A DNA stretch of 64,000 nt, taken from Methylocystaceae bacterium (lineage in GTDB: Bacteria; Pseudomonadota; Alphaproteobacteria; Rhizobiales; Beijerinckiaceae). The notes beneath the pieces were generated by a model. It searched no databases and was not told the origin of the DNA. It saw only the letters and a program-made list of their open reading frames with translations. This document shows, one piece after another, positions 19,530-30,903 of the stretch. The stretch covers positions 1 to 64,000 of the forward strand of contig BJGJ01000004.1 of the NCBI GenBank assembly GCA_014190435.1, in the 5' to 3' direction. How positions within the stretch are numbered: the stretch's first letter is position 1; each line of letters opens with the position of its first letter. Both the position numbers and the translations under genes were made by a program.

Positions 19530-19919
19530 ATGGTGAAGATAAACTTCCGCGACACAGCCGCTTACTATGGGGCAGAACCTGGCGGCGGCGCGCCAACGAA
19601 GGTAAAAATCACTTTTGTCGACTCGCACGACCAACCTCGTACGGTCGAAGGCGAAGTTGGTTCAACTGTTATGGAAACGGCTCGACGAAATGACATTCCT
19701 GAAATAGCAGCTGAGTGTGGCGGAGCTTGTGCTTGCGCGACCTGCCATGTCTATGTCGATAGCGCGTGGAGCGAGAAAACGGGCAAAGCCTCCCAGATGG
19801 AAGAGGATATGCTAGACTTTGCCTTCGACGTTCAACCCAACTCACGATTGTGTTGTCAAATAACCGTCCGGCCGGAATTGGATGGGCTGATCGTCAAAAC
19901 GCCCTCACAACAGGGCTGA
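19530..19919 (+). CDS. 2Fe-2S ferredoxin (adrenodoxin type)
   Basis: Electron carrier with the vertebrate/bacterial adrenodoxin-type ligand set: CGGACACATC near residues 63-72 supplies three cysteines and LCCQ near 108 the fourth. SQMEEDMLDF near 89-98 is the acidic helix that docks redox partners. The 129-residue protein has about 22 extra N-terminal residues, including a glycine run (EPGGGAP), before the normal KVKITF beginning; there is no other start codon. An AGGAAAGAG ribosome binding site precedes the ATG. The ferredoxin reductase gene follows 218 bases on. Confidence 0.92.
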   Translation: MVKINFRDTAAYYGAEPGGGAPTKVKITFVDSHDQPRTVEGEVGSTVMETARRNDIPEIAAECGGACACATCHVYVDSAWSEKTGKASQMEEDMLDFAFDVQPNSRLCCQITVRPELDGLIVKTPSQQG

Positions 19920-20134
19920 GCGAACAACTCACATAACCACATGTTTTAAATGTTTTTCAGTATTTTAACCGCCGTAGACAGACCCTACCATGGCCCCCAG
20001 GATCGAACTGGATTGAGCCTCTTGGAAGCGATCGTCTTGGCTAGGCCTGCTTCGTTATCAGAGCAAGCCCATCCGACCGAGTAAGTCTAGCCCGTCTTAG
20101 GTCAATCCCTAAATCTATAAAGTCCAAGGAATGA

Positions 20135-21187
<1,053 letters not shown>

Positions 21188-21311
21188 TAAAGGGCTCGTC
21201 TTAGCCGGAGGAAATGCGCGTTAAGCTTCTTCTTGCAAGAAGTCCCAGGCCGGGTGTATAAGACAATAACTTCCTTCTCATAACGGTCATCGTCAGATGG
21301 TCGAATATTGA

Positions 21312-21342
21312 GAGTGGGCCCCTCAGGGACCCGCTCTTTTTT
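21312..21342 (+). terminator. Terminator-like hairpin in the rimP operon leader
   Basis: An 11-bp stem (21312-21322 with 21326-21336; one G/U pair, one C/A mismatch) with a three-base loop is followed by six T and, after a G, three more. It ends nine bases before the rimP ATG. It may end the reductase transcript, act as a partial attenuator for the operon, or both. Confidence 0.7.
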
Positions 21343-21351
21343 GTTTGGCGA

Positions 21352-22143
21352 ATGCAAGACACTCGAAACACGCTTCCACCCGTGACTGCGCAACAAAATG
21401 AAGCTGCGCTTGATGAAGCGCGTCTCATCACCGAAACGGGCGTTGCCGCCCGCGTTGCCCATCTTGTCGATCCAGTTATGAAACAACTTGGCTTTCGCCT
21501 CGTACGCGCACGATTGTTGCAACAAAACTGCCAAATATTACAAATAATGGCTGAGCGGCCTGATGGTACGATTACAATTGAGGATTGTGAAGAAATCAGC
21601 CAGGCGGTTTCACCAGAACTAGATGTCTCAGATTTAATCACAAGTGAATATCGTCTCGAAATTTCCTCCCCTGGCGTTGATCGCCCCTTGGTGCGCGTTT
21701 CTGATTTCGCGCGCGCACTCGACCACGAGGCCCGCATAGAATTGACACAGCCCGTGGAAAACGGACGCAAACGTTTTCGCGGATTAATTCGCGCCATAGA
21801 GGGCGAAGGACTTGACGCCCAATTGATGCTTGAGCGCACTGACGCCCACCCACACGAAACAATACATGTTGCCTTGCCGCTGCGCTATCTAGACGAAGCA
21901 AAATTAATGCTCACTGAGGCCTTAATCCGCCAATCCCTGCGCGCCGGCAAACTTCAGCAAACTGAACATACCCAAAAACCCGAAACCGAAGATGGATCAG
22001 AACGGCCGCGGCGGGGTCCCGGGCGCTTTCGTACAGACGCCAAAACAAAAGCTAAGCCAGTAACGCCTGCGGGCATTCAAACAAGTTTTAAGAAGGGGGG
22101 CGGGCCAACAAAACCCCGCACCGCCAACTCCGAGGGAGAGTGA
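21352..22143 (+). CDS. rimP: Ribosome maturation factor RimP
   Basis: Assembly factor for the 30S subunit. The 263-residue protein has the alpha-type N-terminus ([18 protein letters not shown]), the RimP core ([22 protein letters not shown] region near residues 64-84, [12 protein letters not shown] near 101-112), and a long basic C-terminal tail ([19 protein letters not shown]) that E. coli RimP lacks. The ATG directly follows the leader hairpin and has no clear ribosome binding site. It ends two bases before nusA. Confidence 0.92.
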   Translation: MQDTRNTLPPVTAQQNEAALDEARLITETGVAARVAHLVDPVMKQLGFRLVRARLLQQNCQILQIMAERPDGTITIEDCEEISQAVSPELDVSDLITSEYRLEISSPGVDRPLVRVSDFARALDHEARIELTQPVENGRKRFRGLIRAIEGEGLDAQLMLERTDAHPHETIHVALPLRYLDEAKLMLTEALIRQSLRAGKLQQTEHTQKPETEDGSERPRRGPGRFRTDAKTKAKPVTPAGIQTSFKKGGGPTKPRTANSEGE

Positions 22144-22145
22144 AG

Positions 22146-23747
22146 ATGGCCGTTAGCGCCAATAGGCTTGAAATTCTTCAAATCGCAGACGCGGTCGCGC
22201 GAGAAAAATCAATTGATCGTGCAATTGTCATCGCCTCAATGGAAGATGCGCTGCAAAAAGCTGCTAGATCACGTTATGGTTTAGAGACGGAAGTGCGCGC
22301 TGAGATCAATCAACGTACAGGCGAGGTGCGCTTTTCCCGGTTACTCCTCGTTGTCGACATTGTTGAGAATGACTCCACACAGATTTCACTTGATGACGCA
22401 CGTAAAAGAAACCCAGCAGCGCAATCTGGAGATTGGATTTCCGAGACGCTGCCGCCTTTCGACTTTGGTCGCATTGCGGCGCAATCGGCAAAACAAATCA
22501 TCGTGCAGAAAGTACGTGAAGCTGAACGCGACCGTCAATATGAAGAATATAAGGATCGCATTGGCGAGATTGTAAATGGCGTGGTCAAGCGCGTTGAATA
22601 TGGCAATGTTATCATTGATCTTGGACGCGGCGAAGGAGTTGTGCGCCGAGATGAGATGATTCCCCGAGAGATGTTCCGTCCAGGAGACCGCGCGCGCGCT
22701 TATGTTTATGATGTCCGGCGAGAACAACGCGGGCCGCAGATTTTTCTATCCAGAACACATCCTCAATTCATGTCAAAACTTTTCAAACAAGAAGTGCCAG
22801 AAATTTATGACGGGGTGATTGAGGTAAAATCTGTTGCCCGCGACCCAGGCTCTCGAGCTAAAATTGCAGTTATTTCTAGAGATTCATCTATTGATCCCGT
22901 TGGTGCTTGTGTTGGTATGCGCGGCTCTCGCGTTCAGGCTGTAGTACAAGAGTTACAAGGTGAGCGAATCGACATTATTCCTTGGTCTGCAGATGCGGCG
23001 ACCTTTATTGTCAATGCCCTTCAGCCTGCAGAAGTAGTAAAGGTTGTCCTTGATGAAGATAGCTCTCGCATTGAAGTTGTTGTGCCAGATGATCAACTTT
23101 CATTGGCGATTGGTCGTCGCGGACAAAATGTCCGTTTGGCTTCTCAGCTTACAGGATGGGATATTGATATCCTAACGGAAGCAGAGGAATCGGAACGCCG
23201 CGAAAAAGAATTTGTTGAACGCACAAAAGCGTTTATGAGCGCGATTGACGTTGACGAGGTTGTCGGACGTCTTCTTGCCTCAGAGGGATTCCGCTCAGTT
23301 GAAGAGCTAGCGTTTGTCGAGTTAAGCGAACTTGCGACGATTGAAGGATTCGACGAAGAAACGGCAGGTGAAATTCAAGAGCGCGCGCGCAACTATCTAG
23401 AGCGCGTTGAGGCGGAAAATGAAATTCGCCGTGTGCAATTAGGTGTTACCGATGAGTTACGCGATTTAGATGGCCTAACCACAGCTATGTTGGTGCGCCT
23501 TGGTGAAAATGACATAAAAACAATAGAAGACTTTGCTGGCTGTGTGCCAGACGACCTCGTCGGCTGGAGTGAAAAGAAGGACGGCGAAATCATTAAAAAC
23601 CCAGGCTATTTTGATGGCCTTGAACTCTCTCGCGAAGAAGCGGAAGCTATGATCATGACAGCCCGAGTTCAAGCCGGCTGGATTGAAGCGGCATCGCTTG
23701 AGACCGATGAGACAAGCGAACCGCTTGAGGCAACGACAGAGCATTGA
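22146..23747 (+). CDS. nusA: Transcription termination/antitermination factor NusA
   Basis: RNA polymerase elongation factor. Domains in order: N-terminal polymerase-binding domain (MAVSANRLEILQIADAVARE, about 1-125), S1 (VVKRVEYGNVIIDLG near 140), two KH domains (CVGMRGSRVQAVVQEL, LAIGRRGQNVRLASQL) and C-terminal helix-hairpin-helix acidic repeats. About 533 residues. I use the ATG at 22146 rather than a GTG two codons upstream because the family starts MAVSANRLE and a GGGAGAG lies in front. Its TGA overlaps the TTG of ylxR. Confidence 0.97.
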   Translation: MAVSANRLEILQIADAVAREKSIDRAIVIASMEDALQKAARSRYGLETEVRAEINQRTGEVRFSRLLLVVDIVENDSTQISLDDARKRNPAAQSGDWISETLPPFDFGRIAAQSAKQIIVQKVREAERDRQYEEYKDRIGEIVNGVVKRVEYGNVIIDLGRGEGVVRRDEMIPREMFRPGDRARAYVYDVRREQRGPQIFLSRTHPQFMSKLFKQEVPEIYDGVIEVKSVARDPGSRAKIAVISRDSSIDPVGACVGMRGSRVQAVVQELQGERIDIIPWSADAATFIVNALQPAEVVKVVLDEDSSRIEVVVPDDQLSLAIGRRGQNVRLASQLTGWDIDILTEAEESERREKEFVERTKAFMSAIDVDEVVGRLLASEGFRSVEELAFVELSELATIEGFDEETAGEIQERARNYLERVEAENEIRRVQLGVTDELRDLDGLTTAMLVRLGENDIKTIEDFAGCVPDDLVGWSEKKDGEIIKNPGYFDGLELSREEAEAMIMTARVQAGWIEAASLETDETSEPLEATTEH

Positions 23748-24472
23748 TACATCTCCCGCCCACAGAAACAGAAGGATCTGAGCGCACATGCGTCGTGACG
23801 AGACGACGGGGGGCGCCCCAGACCATGATCCGTTTTGTCCGTGGGCCAGACGGGGTGATCACGCCGGATATACGCGGTCGCTTGCCAGGACGCGGCGTTT
23901 GGGTGGACGCCCGCGCTGAGCTTGTGGCGCAAGCTTCAAAAAAAGGCCTGTTCTCAAAGGGATTGAAAGAAAAAATTGAAGCAGGTCCCGAACTTGTAGG
24001 AACGGTTGATCGATTACTCGAAACTGACTGCCTTCAAATGCTTGCCTTAGCGAATAAGGGCGGAGCAGTGATTAACGGCTTTAACAAGGTCGTTGAAGCC
24101 CTCGAAAAAGGCAATGTGATAGGGTTAATAGCGGCTTTGGACGGCGGTGCGGACGGTAAACGTAAATTACGCCAATTTGCCCGGCGCTGCGGCCTAATCA
24201 CAGCGCCAATTGTCGGCATATTTCGCTCAAACCAATTGGATTTGGCTTTAGGTCGCACAAATGTGATACATGCAGCGCTTGTCAAAGGCGGTGCTTGCCA
24301 AAGTTTTCTAGAGCGCTGCCAAAAACTGGCGGGTTATAGAGGGCTACCTCTAGAGGGCGATACTCTGGGGAACTTGAATGATCGGCGTATAAACGTCACA
24401 GCTGCGCAGCTGGACGTGGTAGATGAAGAAAATTATCGGGCCGGAAGCGGCGCAGGATCGGAAGCTGGATGA
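23744..24472 (+). CDS. ylxR: YlxR/L7Ae two-domain RNA-binding protein
   Basis: A 242-residue protein with an N-terminal YlxR (DUF448) domain, RTCVVTRRR and [15 protein letters not shown] near residues 14-55, and a C-terminal L7Ae-like domain ([20 protein letters not shown] region and [19 protein letters not shown]). This fused form is usual in alphaproteobacteria, between nusA and infB. The start must lie before RTCVV, and the only candidate is the TTG at 23744, which overlaps the nusA stop (TTGA). Its own TGA overlaps infB's ATG. Molecular role is not established; RNA binding is inferred from the domains. Confidence 0.9.
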   Translation: MIHLPPTETEGSERTCVVTRRRGAPQTMIRFVRGPDGVITPDIRGRLPGRGVWVDARAELVAQASKKGLFSKGLKEKIEAGPELVGTVDRLLETDCLQMLALANKGGAVINGFNKVVEALEKGNVIGLIAALDGGADGKRKLRQFARRCGLITAPIVGIFRSNQLDLALGRTNVIHAALVKGGACQSFLERCQKLAGYRGLPLEGDTLGNLNDRRINVTAAQLDVVDEENYRAGSGAGSEAG

Positions 24473-27057
24473 GTGAGAGCGATAATAACGGCGACAAGAC
24501 TTTGACCGTCGCTCCGTCGAAAACGTTGCATTTGAAGCCCCGCACGACGGAACAGGGCATGGTGCGTCAAAGCTTTTCCCACGGTCGCTCAAAAGTGGTC
24601 GTGGTTGAAAAAGTTCGTCGGCGCGCGCCAGGGGCTGGTGAGACAATTAAGCCAGTGGCTACCACCGTCGCACCACCTGCTGTCCCAACACCACCCGCCC
24701 CGCCGTCACCTGCTAAACCAGAAACAAAACGACCCGCCGCCCCGCGAGCCGCCTCAGGCGTGGTGCTCCGTGAACTCACTGACGATGAACGAGAAGCCCG
24801 CGCTCGGGCGCTGGTCGATGCGCGCTCTCGAGAAGATGAAGACCGTAAAAAAGCGGAAGTTGAGGCGCACGCTAGAACAGAACGCGAAGCAAGGGAATAC
24901 GGAGAGCGCGCTGCTGCCAGCGCGCGCAAACGCGATGAAGAAGAACGGCTTGCCCGGGAAGCTGAATCGCGCCGTAAATCGGAAGAAGAAGCCCGCAGAC
25001 GCTTGCCTCAAGACGGAGGAGCCAGCGAAACGGCAGGGACTAAAATAGCTAACCGCGCGTCGCAAGCTGAACCCGCCACTAAGCGGGGCCCAGTACGGAC
25101 TATTGGCGGCTTTGCGCAACCTACCCCACCTCGCCCTGCGCCATCGCGCGGTGGAGAAATGAAAAATCGGAGCCGATTGACCGTGACGACGGCGACTAGC
25201 GGAGAAGGCGAGGAGCGAATGCGCTCAGTCGCATCTTTCCGCCGTCGCGTTCAACGTTTGAAAGGTATGGGAGCGGCTGAACCAAAAGAGAAAATCAGTC
25301 GAGAAGTTGTTCTTCCTGAAACCATTACAATTCAAGAACTCGCCAACCGTATGTCTGAACGCGGCGTAGATGTCATTCGTTTGCTCATGAAACAAGGTGC
25401 CATGCATAAAATCACAGATGTGATTGATGCCGATACGGCGGAACTTGTCGCGGAAGAAATGGGCCATGCCGTAAAGCGTGTCGCTGAGTCTGATGTTGAA
25501 GAAGGGCTTTTTGATATCCCTGACGACGGCTCTAATCTGCAGCCGCGTCCACCCGTAGTAACGATCATGGGACACGTCGACCATGGCAAAACCTCCTTGC
25601 TTGACGCCATCCGTCAGGCCAACGTGGTTTCTGGCGAAGCAGGCGGCATCACCCAACACATCGGTGCCTACCAAGTCACCGCGCCCAATGGCCATACCGT
25701 CACCTTCATTGATACGCCCGGTCACGCCGCCTTTACCGCGATGCGCGCGCGCGGTGCCAAAGTTACGGATATTGTCGTATTAGTTGTTGCTGCAGACGAC
25801 GGGGTTATGCCTCAAACGATTGAAGCCATTCATCACGCGCGAGCTGCAGGTGCCCCGCTTGTTGTTGCAATCAACAAAGTCGATAAGCCCGACGCTAAGC
25901 CAGAACGAGTCCGTACCGAACTCCTTCAACATGAAGTTCAAGTTGAAAGTATGGGCGGCGAAACATTAGAAGTGGAAGTTTCCGCAAAACAAAAGCTCAA
26001 TTTGGAAAAATTGCTTGAAGCAATCTCCCTACAAGCGGAGGTGCTGGATCTTAAGGCCAATCCAGACCGAGCAGCTGAAGGCACCGTGATTGAAGCGCGT
26101 CTGGATAAGGGACGCGGTCCGGTTGCAACCATGCTCGTGCAACGCGGCGCTTTACACACCGGCGATATTGTTGTCGCGGGAACACAATGGGGACGCGTAC
26201 GCGCCTTGCTTGATGACAAGGGTCTCGCAAGACAGGAAGCAGGCCCATCCTTCCCAGTGGAAATTCTAGGTTTTAGCGGCACGCCAGAGGCCGGTGATCG
26301 CGTGGCGGTCGTTGAGTCTGAAGCCCGCGCGCGTGAAATTACTGAATATCGCGAGCGTCAAAAACGCGATAAAATTGCAGCGCGCGGCGGGTCGGCTCGG
26401 GGTTCGCTCACAGATATGATGAGCCAACTCAAAACAGCGGGAAGAAAAGAATTTCCTCTGGTCATTAAAGGTGATGTTCAAGGCTCTGTGGAGGCAATTG
26501 TTGCTGCGCTAGAGAAACTCGGCACTGAAGAAGTTGGCGCGCGCGTTGTGCATTGTGGCGTTGGCGGAATTTCTGAATCAGACGTATCGCTAGCAGAAGC
26601 TTCAGGCGCGGCAGTAATCGGCTTCAATGTGCGAGCGCATAAAGAAGCGCGAGAGGCAGCAGAACGCTCTAGCATTGAAATCCGTTATTATAACATCATT
26701 TACAACCTTGTTGATGATGTGAAGAGCGCGATGTCAGGATTGCTTGCGCCGACATTGCGTGAGACTATGCTCGGCAATGCATCAATTCTAGAGGTTTTCG
26801 ATATTTCCAAAGTGGGTAAGGTTGCAGGCTGTCGCGTAACCGACGGCAATGTTGAGCGCGGCGCGAATGTTCGGCTTATTCGCGACAACGTCGTTGTTCA
26901 TGAAGGCAAGCTTTCCACGCTCAAACGGTTCAAAGATGAGGTCAAGGAAGTTACTGCTGGACAAGAATGCGGCATGGCGTTTGAAAATTATCAAGATATG
27001 CGTGCTGGGGATGTGATCGAGTGCTATCGCATCGAAGAAATTAAACGATCGCTCTGA
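24469..27057 (+). CDS. infB: Translation initiation factor IF-2
   Basis: GTPase that brings initiator tRNA to the 30S subunit. The 862-residue protein has a low-complexity N-terminal half: proline/alanine stretch near 60-95, then a highly charged Glu/Arg/Lys helix near 100-185, and IF2-associated segments. The G domain has [12 protein letters not shown] (G1) near residue 367, DTPGHAAFT (G3), NKVDKP (G4) and SAKQKLNL (G5), followed by the beta-barrel and C-terminal fMet-tRNA domains ([17 protein letters not shown]). The ATG overlaps the ylxR stop. Confidence 0.97.
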   Translation: MSESDNNGDKTLTVAPSKTLHLKPRTTEQGMVRQSFSHGRSKVVVVEKVRRRAPGAGETIKPVATTVAPPAVPTPPAPPSPAKPETKRPAAPRAASGVVLRELTDDEREARARALVDARSREDEDRKKAEVEAHARTEREAREYGERAAASARKRDEEERLAREAESRRKSEEEARRRLPQDGGASETAGTKIANRASQAEPATKRGPVRTIGGFAQPTPPRPAPSRGGEMKNRSRLTVTTATSGEGEERMRSVASFRRRVQRLKGMGAAEPKEKISREVVLPETITIQELANRMSERGVDVIRLLMKQGAMHKITDVIDADTAELVAEEMGHAVKRVAESDVEEGLFDIPDDGSNLQPRPPVVTIMGHVDHGKTSLLDAIRQANVVSGEAGGITQHIGAYQVTAPNGHTVTFIDTPGHAAFTAMRARGAKVTDIVVLVVAADDGVMPQTIEAIHHARAAGAPLVVAINKVDKPDAKPERVRTELLQHEVQVESMGGETLEVEVSAKQKLNLEKLLEAISLQAEVLDLKANPDRAAEGTVIEARLDKGRGPVATMLVQRGALHTGDIVVAGTQWGRVRALLDDKGLARQEAGPSFPVEILGFSGTPEAGDRVAVVESEARAREITEYRERQKRDKIAARGGSARGSLTDMMSQLKTAGRKEFPLVIKGDVQGSVEAIVAALEKLGTEEVGARVVHCGVGGISESDVSLAEASGAAVIGFNVRAHKEAREAAERSSIEIRYYNIIYNLVDDVKSAMSGLLAPTLRETMLGNASILEVFDISKVGKVAGCRVTDGNVERGANVRLIRDNVVVHEGKLSTLKRFKDEVKEVTAGQECGMAFENYQDMRAGDVIECYRIEEIKRSL

Positions 27058-27164
27058 CGCGACTACTGCGAGCTTTCTTCACATTGGAGAAAGTCTCGTG
27101 GTTTTAAACTAGCTAGCGCTTGTTAATGCGTTCCCGCCAATAAATTCTAGCGCCTCTGGTCGCC

Positions 27165-27590
27165 ATGCCAAGAAATCGATATTCATCTAACTCCACGCCG
27201 TCTCAACGTATGTTGCGCGTAGCAGAACTTTTACGCCATTCCATCGCGCAATTTCTATCACGCGGCCATATCAGCGATCCCGTCCTTGACGCTCATACAA
27301 TTACCGTGTCACGCGTGCAGATGAGCCCCGACCTCAAACTTGCAACAATTTATGTTATGCCCCTGGGCGGCAAGGATGAAGACTCTATTCTCGCTGCATT
27401 AGATCGACACAAACGCTTTATTCGGGGCGAGATCGCTAAAGAAATTAATCTAAAATTTGCGCCAGAACTCCGTTTCCGTATTGATGATAGTTTTGATGCA
27501 GTTTCCCGTATCGACGCGTTACTGAATTCAGACCGCGTAAAACGCGATCTCTCGACAAAAAGCGACACGCAGGATAACGGCTCAAATTAA
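27165..27590 (+). CDS. rbfA: 30S ribosome-binding factor RbfA
   Basis: Cold-shock 30S assembly factor with a KH-like fold. The 141-residue sequence shows the family patterns [18 protein letters not shown] near residues 13-30, [19 protein letters not shown] near 47-65, and [19 protein letters not shown] near 103-121. It comes 107 bases after infB and its stop overlaps truB's ATG by one base (TAATG). Confidence 0.93.
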   Translation: MPRNRYSSNSTPSQRMLRVAELLRHSIAQFLSRGHISDPVLDAHTITVSRVQMSPDLKLATIYVMPLGGKDEDSILAALDRHKRFIRGEIAKEINLKFAPELRFRIDDSFDAVSRIDALLNSDRVKRDLSTKSDTQDNGSN

Positions 27591-28492
27591 TGAATCAAAA
27601 GAAAACGCCACGCGTTGTCGTCAATGGTTGGATTGCCCTCGATAAGCCGACGGGCCTAACCTCTACACAAGCGGTCTCGCGGTTAAAACGGCTCTATAAT
27701 GCTCTAAAAGCCGGCCATGCGGGAACATTAGATCCTCTGGCGTCGGGCATTCTACCCATCGCCTTTGGCGAGGCGACAAAGACTGTGCCATTTGTCCAAG
27801 ATGGCGAGAAAACTTATCACTTCACCGTTCAATGGGGTGAAGAAACAGATACAGACGATTCTCAAGGACGAATAATAAATACTTCCCTCTCACGACCCAG
27901 CCAAGAAAAAATCGAAAGTCTGCTCCCAGATTTTCTTGGTGCCATACAACAAACCCCACCACAGTTTTCAGCGATAAAAATTGCTGGAGAACGTGCCTAT
28001 GACCTCGCACGCGACGGGGAAGTCGTCGAACTAGCGCCGCGTACAGTACAAATTTACTCTCTGAACTTGCTCCATGCCTCAGCTGATGAGGCTCAATTTT
28101 CCATGACATGCGGCAAAGGGGCCTATGTCCGGGCCATCGCGCGAGATCTTGGGCGTCGCCTGGGTTGCCTTGGTCATGTCACTGCATTGCGTCGCACGCG
28201 CGTGGGGCTATTTACAGAACAACACGCCTTCACACTCAATCAGATTGAGAACGAGAATATGGCTGATACAGCTTTAAGCTCTGTTGAAACTGGCCTCCTA
28301 GCGCTTCCCTGCATCATCGTTGATCGAGATACAGCAACGCGACTGCGACGGGGCAGCAGTATCATTTTGCGCGGACGACATGCGCCAAATGAAGGTATAG
28401 TATACGCCGCATGTGAGGGTGTTCCTGTCGCCTTTGGAGAAATCATTGAGGGTGCGCTAGCCCCCTCACGCGTCTTCAATTTGCCGTTCTGA
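27590..28492 (+). CDS. truB: tRNA pseudouridine(55) synthase
   Basis: Makes pseudouridine at position 55 of the tRNA T-loop. In 300 residues the catalytic aspartate is in HAGTLDPLASGILPIAFGEATK region near residue 48, with GWIALDKPTGLTS at 13-25, PPQFSAIKIAGERAYDLAR near 120-138 and GAYVRAIARDLGRRLG near 180-195. It closes the rimP-to-truB translation operon; no rpsO or pnp follows, which is the usual order elsewhere. Confidence 0.95.
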   Translation: MNQKKTPRVVVNGWIALDKPTGLTSTQAVSRLKRLYNALKAGHAGTLDPLASGILPIAFGEATKTVPFVQDGEKTYHFTVQWGEETDTDDSQGRIINTSLSRPSQEKIESLLPDFLGAIQQTPPQFSAIKIAGERAYDLARDGEVVELAPRTVQIYSLNLLHASADEAQFSMTCGKGAYVRAIARDLGRRLGCLGHVTALRRTRVGLFTEQHAFTLNQIENENMADTALSSVETGLLALPCIIVDRDTATRLRRGSSIILRGRHAPNEGIVYAACEGVPVAFGEIIEGALAPSRVFNLPF

Positions 28493-28566
28493 ATTTTCTT
28501 CTCAGCACCCTATGATGCACAATCGCCCGATTGGTATGGATCCTGCTTATTTTTCGGATCATTAGA

Positions 28567-29373
28567 ATGAATTGCCCGCCTAAGATTGTTATTTTTGACT
28601 CTGGCCTTGGCGGCCTCACTGTATTTTCAGAAATAATTCTGCTGCGTCCATACCTACATTATATTTATTGCGCAGATGACGCGGGCTTTCCCTATGGCTC
28701 TTGGAATGAAGTAGAGCTTATTGAACGCGTGATAAATATTATTGGCAACTTAATCGCCACAGAGTCTCCAGACATGGTCGTCATTGCCTGCAATACGGCC
28801 TCAACATTAGTGTTGTCGCATTTGAGGCGACGCTGGCCTATGATTCCTTTCATTGGCACAGTGCCAGCAATTAAGCCTGCAGCGGAGCAATCACATTCTC
28901 ATATGATAAGCGTTTTAGCGACGCCTGGAACAGTAAAGCGTGATTATACGCAGAAATTGATCATGCAGTTTGCAGGTCATTGCCAAGTAACTTTAGTTGG
29001 CTCAAGTCAACTCGCCGGCCTTGCTGAACGGGCGATGCATCATGGCGAAGTCCAAGACGAAGAAATCAAAACAGAAATTACTCCCTGTTTCGTTGAAAGT
29101 AATGGGAAGCGGACAGATACAATTGTTTTAGCCTGCACGCATTATCCTCTTTTAGTTAAAGAGTTTCATCGTCTAGCGCCTTGGCCTGTCGACTGGATCA
29201 ATCCAGCGCCAGCCATTGCGCGACGCGTAGACTATTTACTTACTGAAAATTGCCAAGAAGCCTTGATACAACAATACCCAAACGATCGACGGATCATTTT
29301 TACCAGCGGTAAGAAACCAGACCTTTTTTTAAACAAAATATTAAAGGGCTATAGTCTCCAACAAATGGAGTAA
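28567..29373 (+). CDS. murI: Glutamate racemase
   Basis: Supplies D-glutamate for peptidoglycan. The 268-residue protein begins PKIVIFDSGLGGLTVF, and both catalytic cysteines are seen, in VIACNTASTL near residue 73 and LACTHYPLL near 194. An in-frame start at 28531 would add 12 hydrophobic residues not typical of the family, so the ATG at 28567 is used. It is convergent with the di-haem peroxidase gene, ten bases away. Confidence 0.94.
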   Translation: MNCPPKIVIFDSGLGGLTVFSEIILLRPYLHYIYCADDAGFPYGSWNEVELIERVINIIGNLIATESPDMVVIACNTASTLVLSHLRRRWPMIPFIGTVPAIKPAAEQSHSHMISVLATPGTVKRDYTQKLIMQFAGHCQVTLVGSSQLAGLAERAMHHGEVQDEEIKTEITPCFVESNGKRTDTIVLACTHYPLLVKEFHRLAPWPVDWINPAPAIARRVDYLLTENCQEALIQQYPNDRRIIFTSGKKPDLFLNKILKGYSLQQME

Positions 29374-29383
29374 GCGACTGGCG

Positions 29384-30598
29384 CTAATGCTTCTCATGAT
29401 CCGTTAAGGTTGCAAGGAATGCTGTAATTGCGCTTATCTCACCTTCTGATAAGCGAGGAGACTGATTTAATCCGCGATCATATGGCGCTTCTGTAATATT
29501 AACGTTACCTCGCAAGGATCTTGGTAAATCATTGAACTTTTCAACCAATCCTTTTGAATTGCTTGGAAACCAGCGAGCAGGCTGTGTATCTCGAGTTGCA
29601 TAGAAAGCGACGACATCTCTTAATTTTGTAAAAAAACCATTATGCAAATATGGCGATGTTTGCGCTATATTGCGTAACGTAGGCACTTTAAACGCGCCAC
29701 AAAAGCTATCCCGATCCTTTTGAAGCGGGATCTTCTTCACCAGCTCAGGTTGCTCGCACAAGCCAAGGTCGGGCTTAGAAACTCTCATTAACTGCTTATT
29801 TTTTGGACCACCAAGCGCATCGTAAGTGAAGTCCGTAAAGAGCCAATCCTGAGGATTACGCGAGTCTTCTTTGCCCACATGACAGGAGAGACAATTACCT
29901 TTTTTAGGGTCTTTGAACAGTACAAATCCTTTACGTTCCAGCGGTGATAACTCTGCTTTACCCCGTAAGTAATCATCAAACTTTGAACTAAAGGGATGAA
30001 AGCGCGAACTTGACTCAAAAGCCGCCACTGCTTGCGATAGTTTTACAAATGCTTCGTCAGAATTATTGAAAATATTTTCGTCGAAAACCTGACGTAACAA
30101 GTCGGCATAGGGACCTAGTCGTATCCTTTCAACGACATCTTTTTTTGATGCGGCGTTCATTTCATTTGGATCAAACAAAGGCCCCGCAACCTGCTCCGTT
30201 AGCGTTGCGGCGTGACCATCGTGAAACTGACCCCCTAGAGGAATCATCTCGCTATGCCCCGTTCTAGCGTCCCTCTCTTCAACAAAATTAAAGGGCGGGG
30301 AAAATGAAGCATACATAATTGTCGGCGTATTACGCTTGCCCAAAGCATGTGGCACTGCGCCGCGGGCAACCGCAGCAATTGGAGACCCATTATTTCCTTG
30401 ATAGGCTTGCCGGGCCTGGTGACAGGAGGCGCAGGCTACACCCGCGGGTCGAGAAAGGGTTTTATCCTCAAAAACACGCTTGCCGAGCAATTCGATCGGA
30501 GCTAGTTCCTCCTCATCAGTGCGGTAGGACTCTTGCGCCCCGGCGAAGGGTCCAGAGGCTAAGAAAATCACAAGCGCAAATAAAATCGCGCGCTTCAT
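29384..30598 (-). CDS. Periplasmic di-haem cytochrome c peroxidase / MauG family protein
   Basis: A 404-residue exported protein with a clear signal peptide (MKRAILFALVIFLASGPFAGA). Two c-haem sites are seen: CASCHQ near residue 57 and CLSCHVG near 236. Further family marks are the GQFHDGHAATL region, SPYLHNGFFTKLRDVVAFY near 330-348, and DLPRSLRGNVNI. Bacterial cytochrome c peroxidases reduce H2O2 with electrons from cytochrome c; MauG relatives oxidise protein residues. Which applies cannot be read. The ATG at 30598 is chosen because the signal peptide begins there. Confidence 0.9.
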   Translation of the reverse strand: MKRAILFALVIFLASGPFAGAQESYRTDEEELAPIELLGKRVFEDKTLSRPAGVACASCHQARQAYQGNNGSPIAAVARGAVPHALGKRNTPTIMYASFSPPFNFVEERDARTGHSEMIPLGGQFHDGHAATLTEQVAGPLFDPNEMNAASKKDVVERIRLGPYADLLRQVFDENIFNNSDEAFVKLSQAVAAFESSSRFHPFSSKFDDYLRGKAELSPLERKGFVLFKDPKKGNCLSCHVGKEDSRNPQDWLFTDFTYDALGGPKNKQLMRVSKPDLGLCEQPELVKKIPLQKDRDSFCGAFKVPTLRNIAQTSPYLHNGFFTKLRDVVAFYATRDTQPARWFPSNSKGLVEKFNDLPRSLRGNVNITEAPYDRGLNQSPRLSEGEISAITAFLATLTDHEKH

Positions 30599-30903
30599 AG
30601 ACCATGTAGGACCACTAACCACTAGCCGCCATCCGTCTTCCGATATGAGCATAAGAAAAATAAGACTATTGGGATTTTAAAAATTGATTGTCGCGGATGC
30701 AATTCGCCTTATTTACATCTCTTCCAACATAACTGACTGATAAAGGACTTCATGAGCCGGACCTGAGCGCCTTAGATCGATTAATTATGGCGAATAACCG
30801 CCACAATTTTTTGATTTAACTGGAAAAGAGGATCAGTTTTATCCCGGTAAATACGATAAGGATAACGCTGGGGAAAACCCTGCGCGACAGCAAGCGAGAC
30901 AGC
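30599..30903. other. Divergent intergenic region
   Basis: The 305 bases between the peroxidase and the proline-rich protein hold no convincing gene. A weak 5-bp hairpin (TGGCG at 30788-30792 with CGCCA at 30799-30803) followed by six T at 30807-30812 looks like a minor terminator on the plus strand, but no gene precedes it there. Promoters for both flanking genes are expected; I cannot pick one. Confidence 0.5.

Noticed and set aside
30786-30812. Hairpin with T-run upstream of the proline-rich protein
   Set aside because: The stem is only five pairs and no plus-strand gene lies before it, so a terminator role is not supported.
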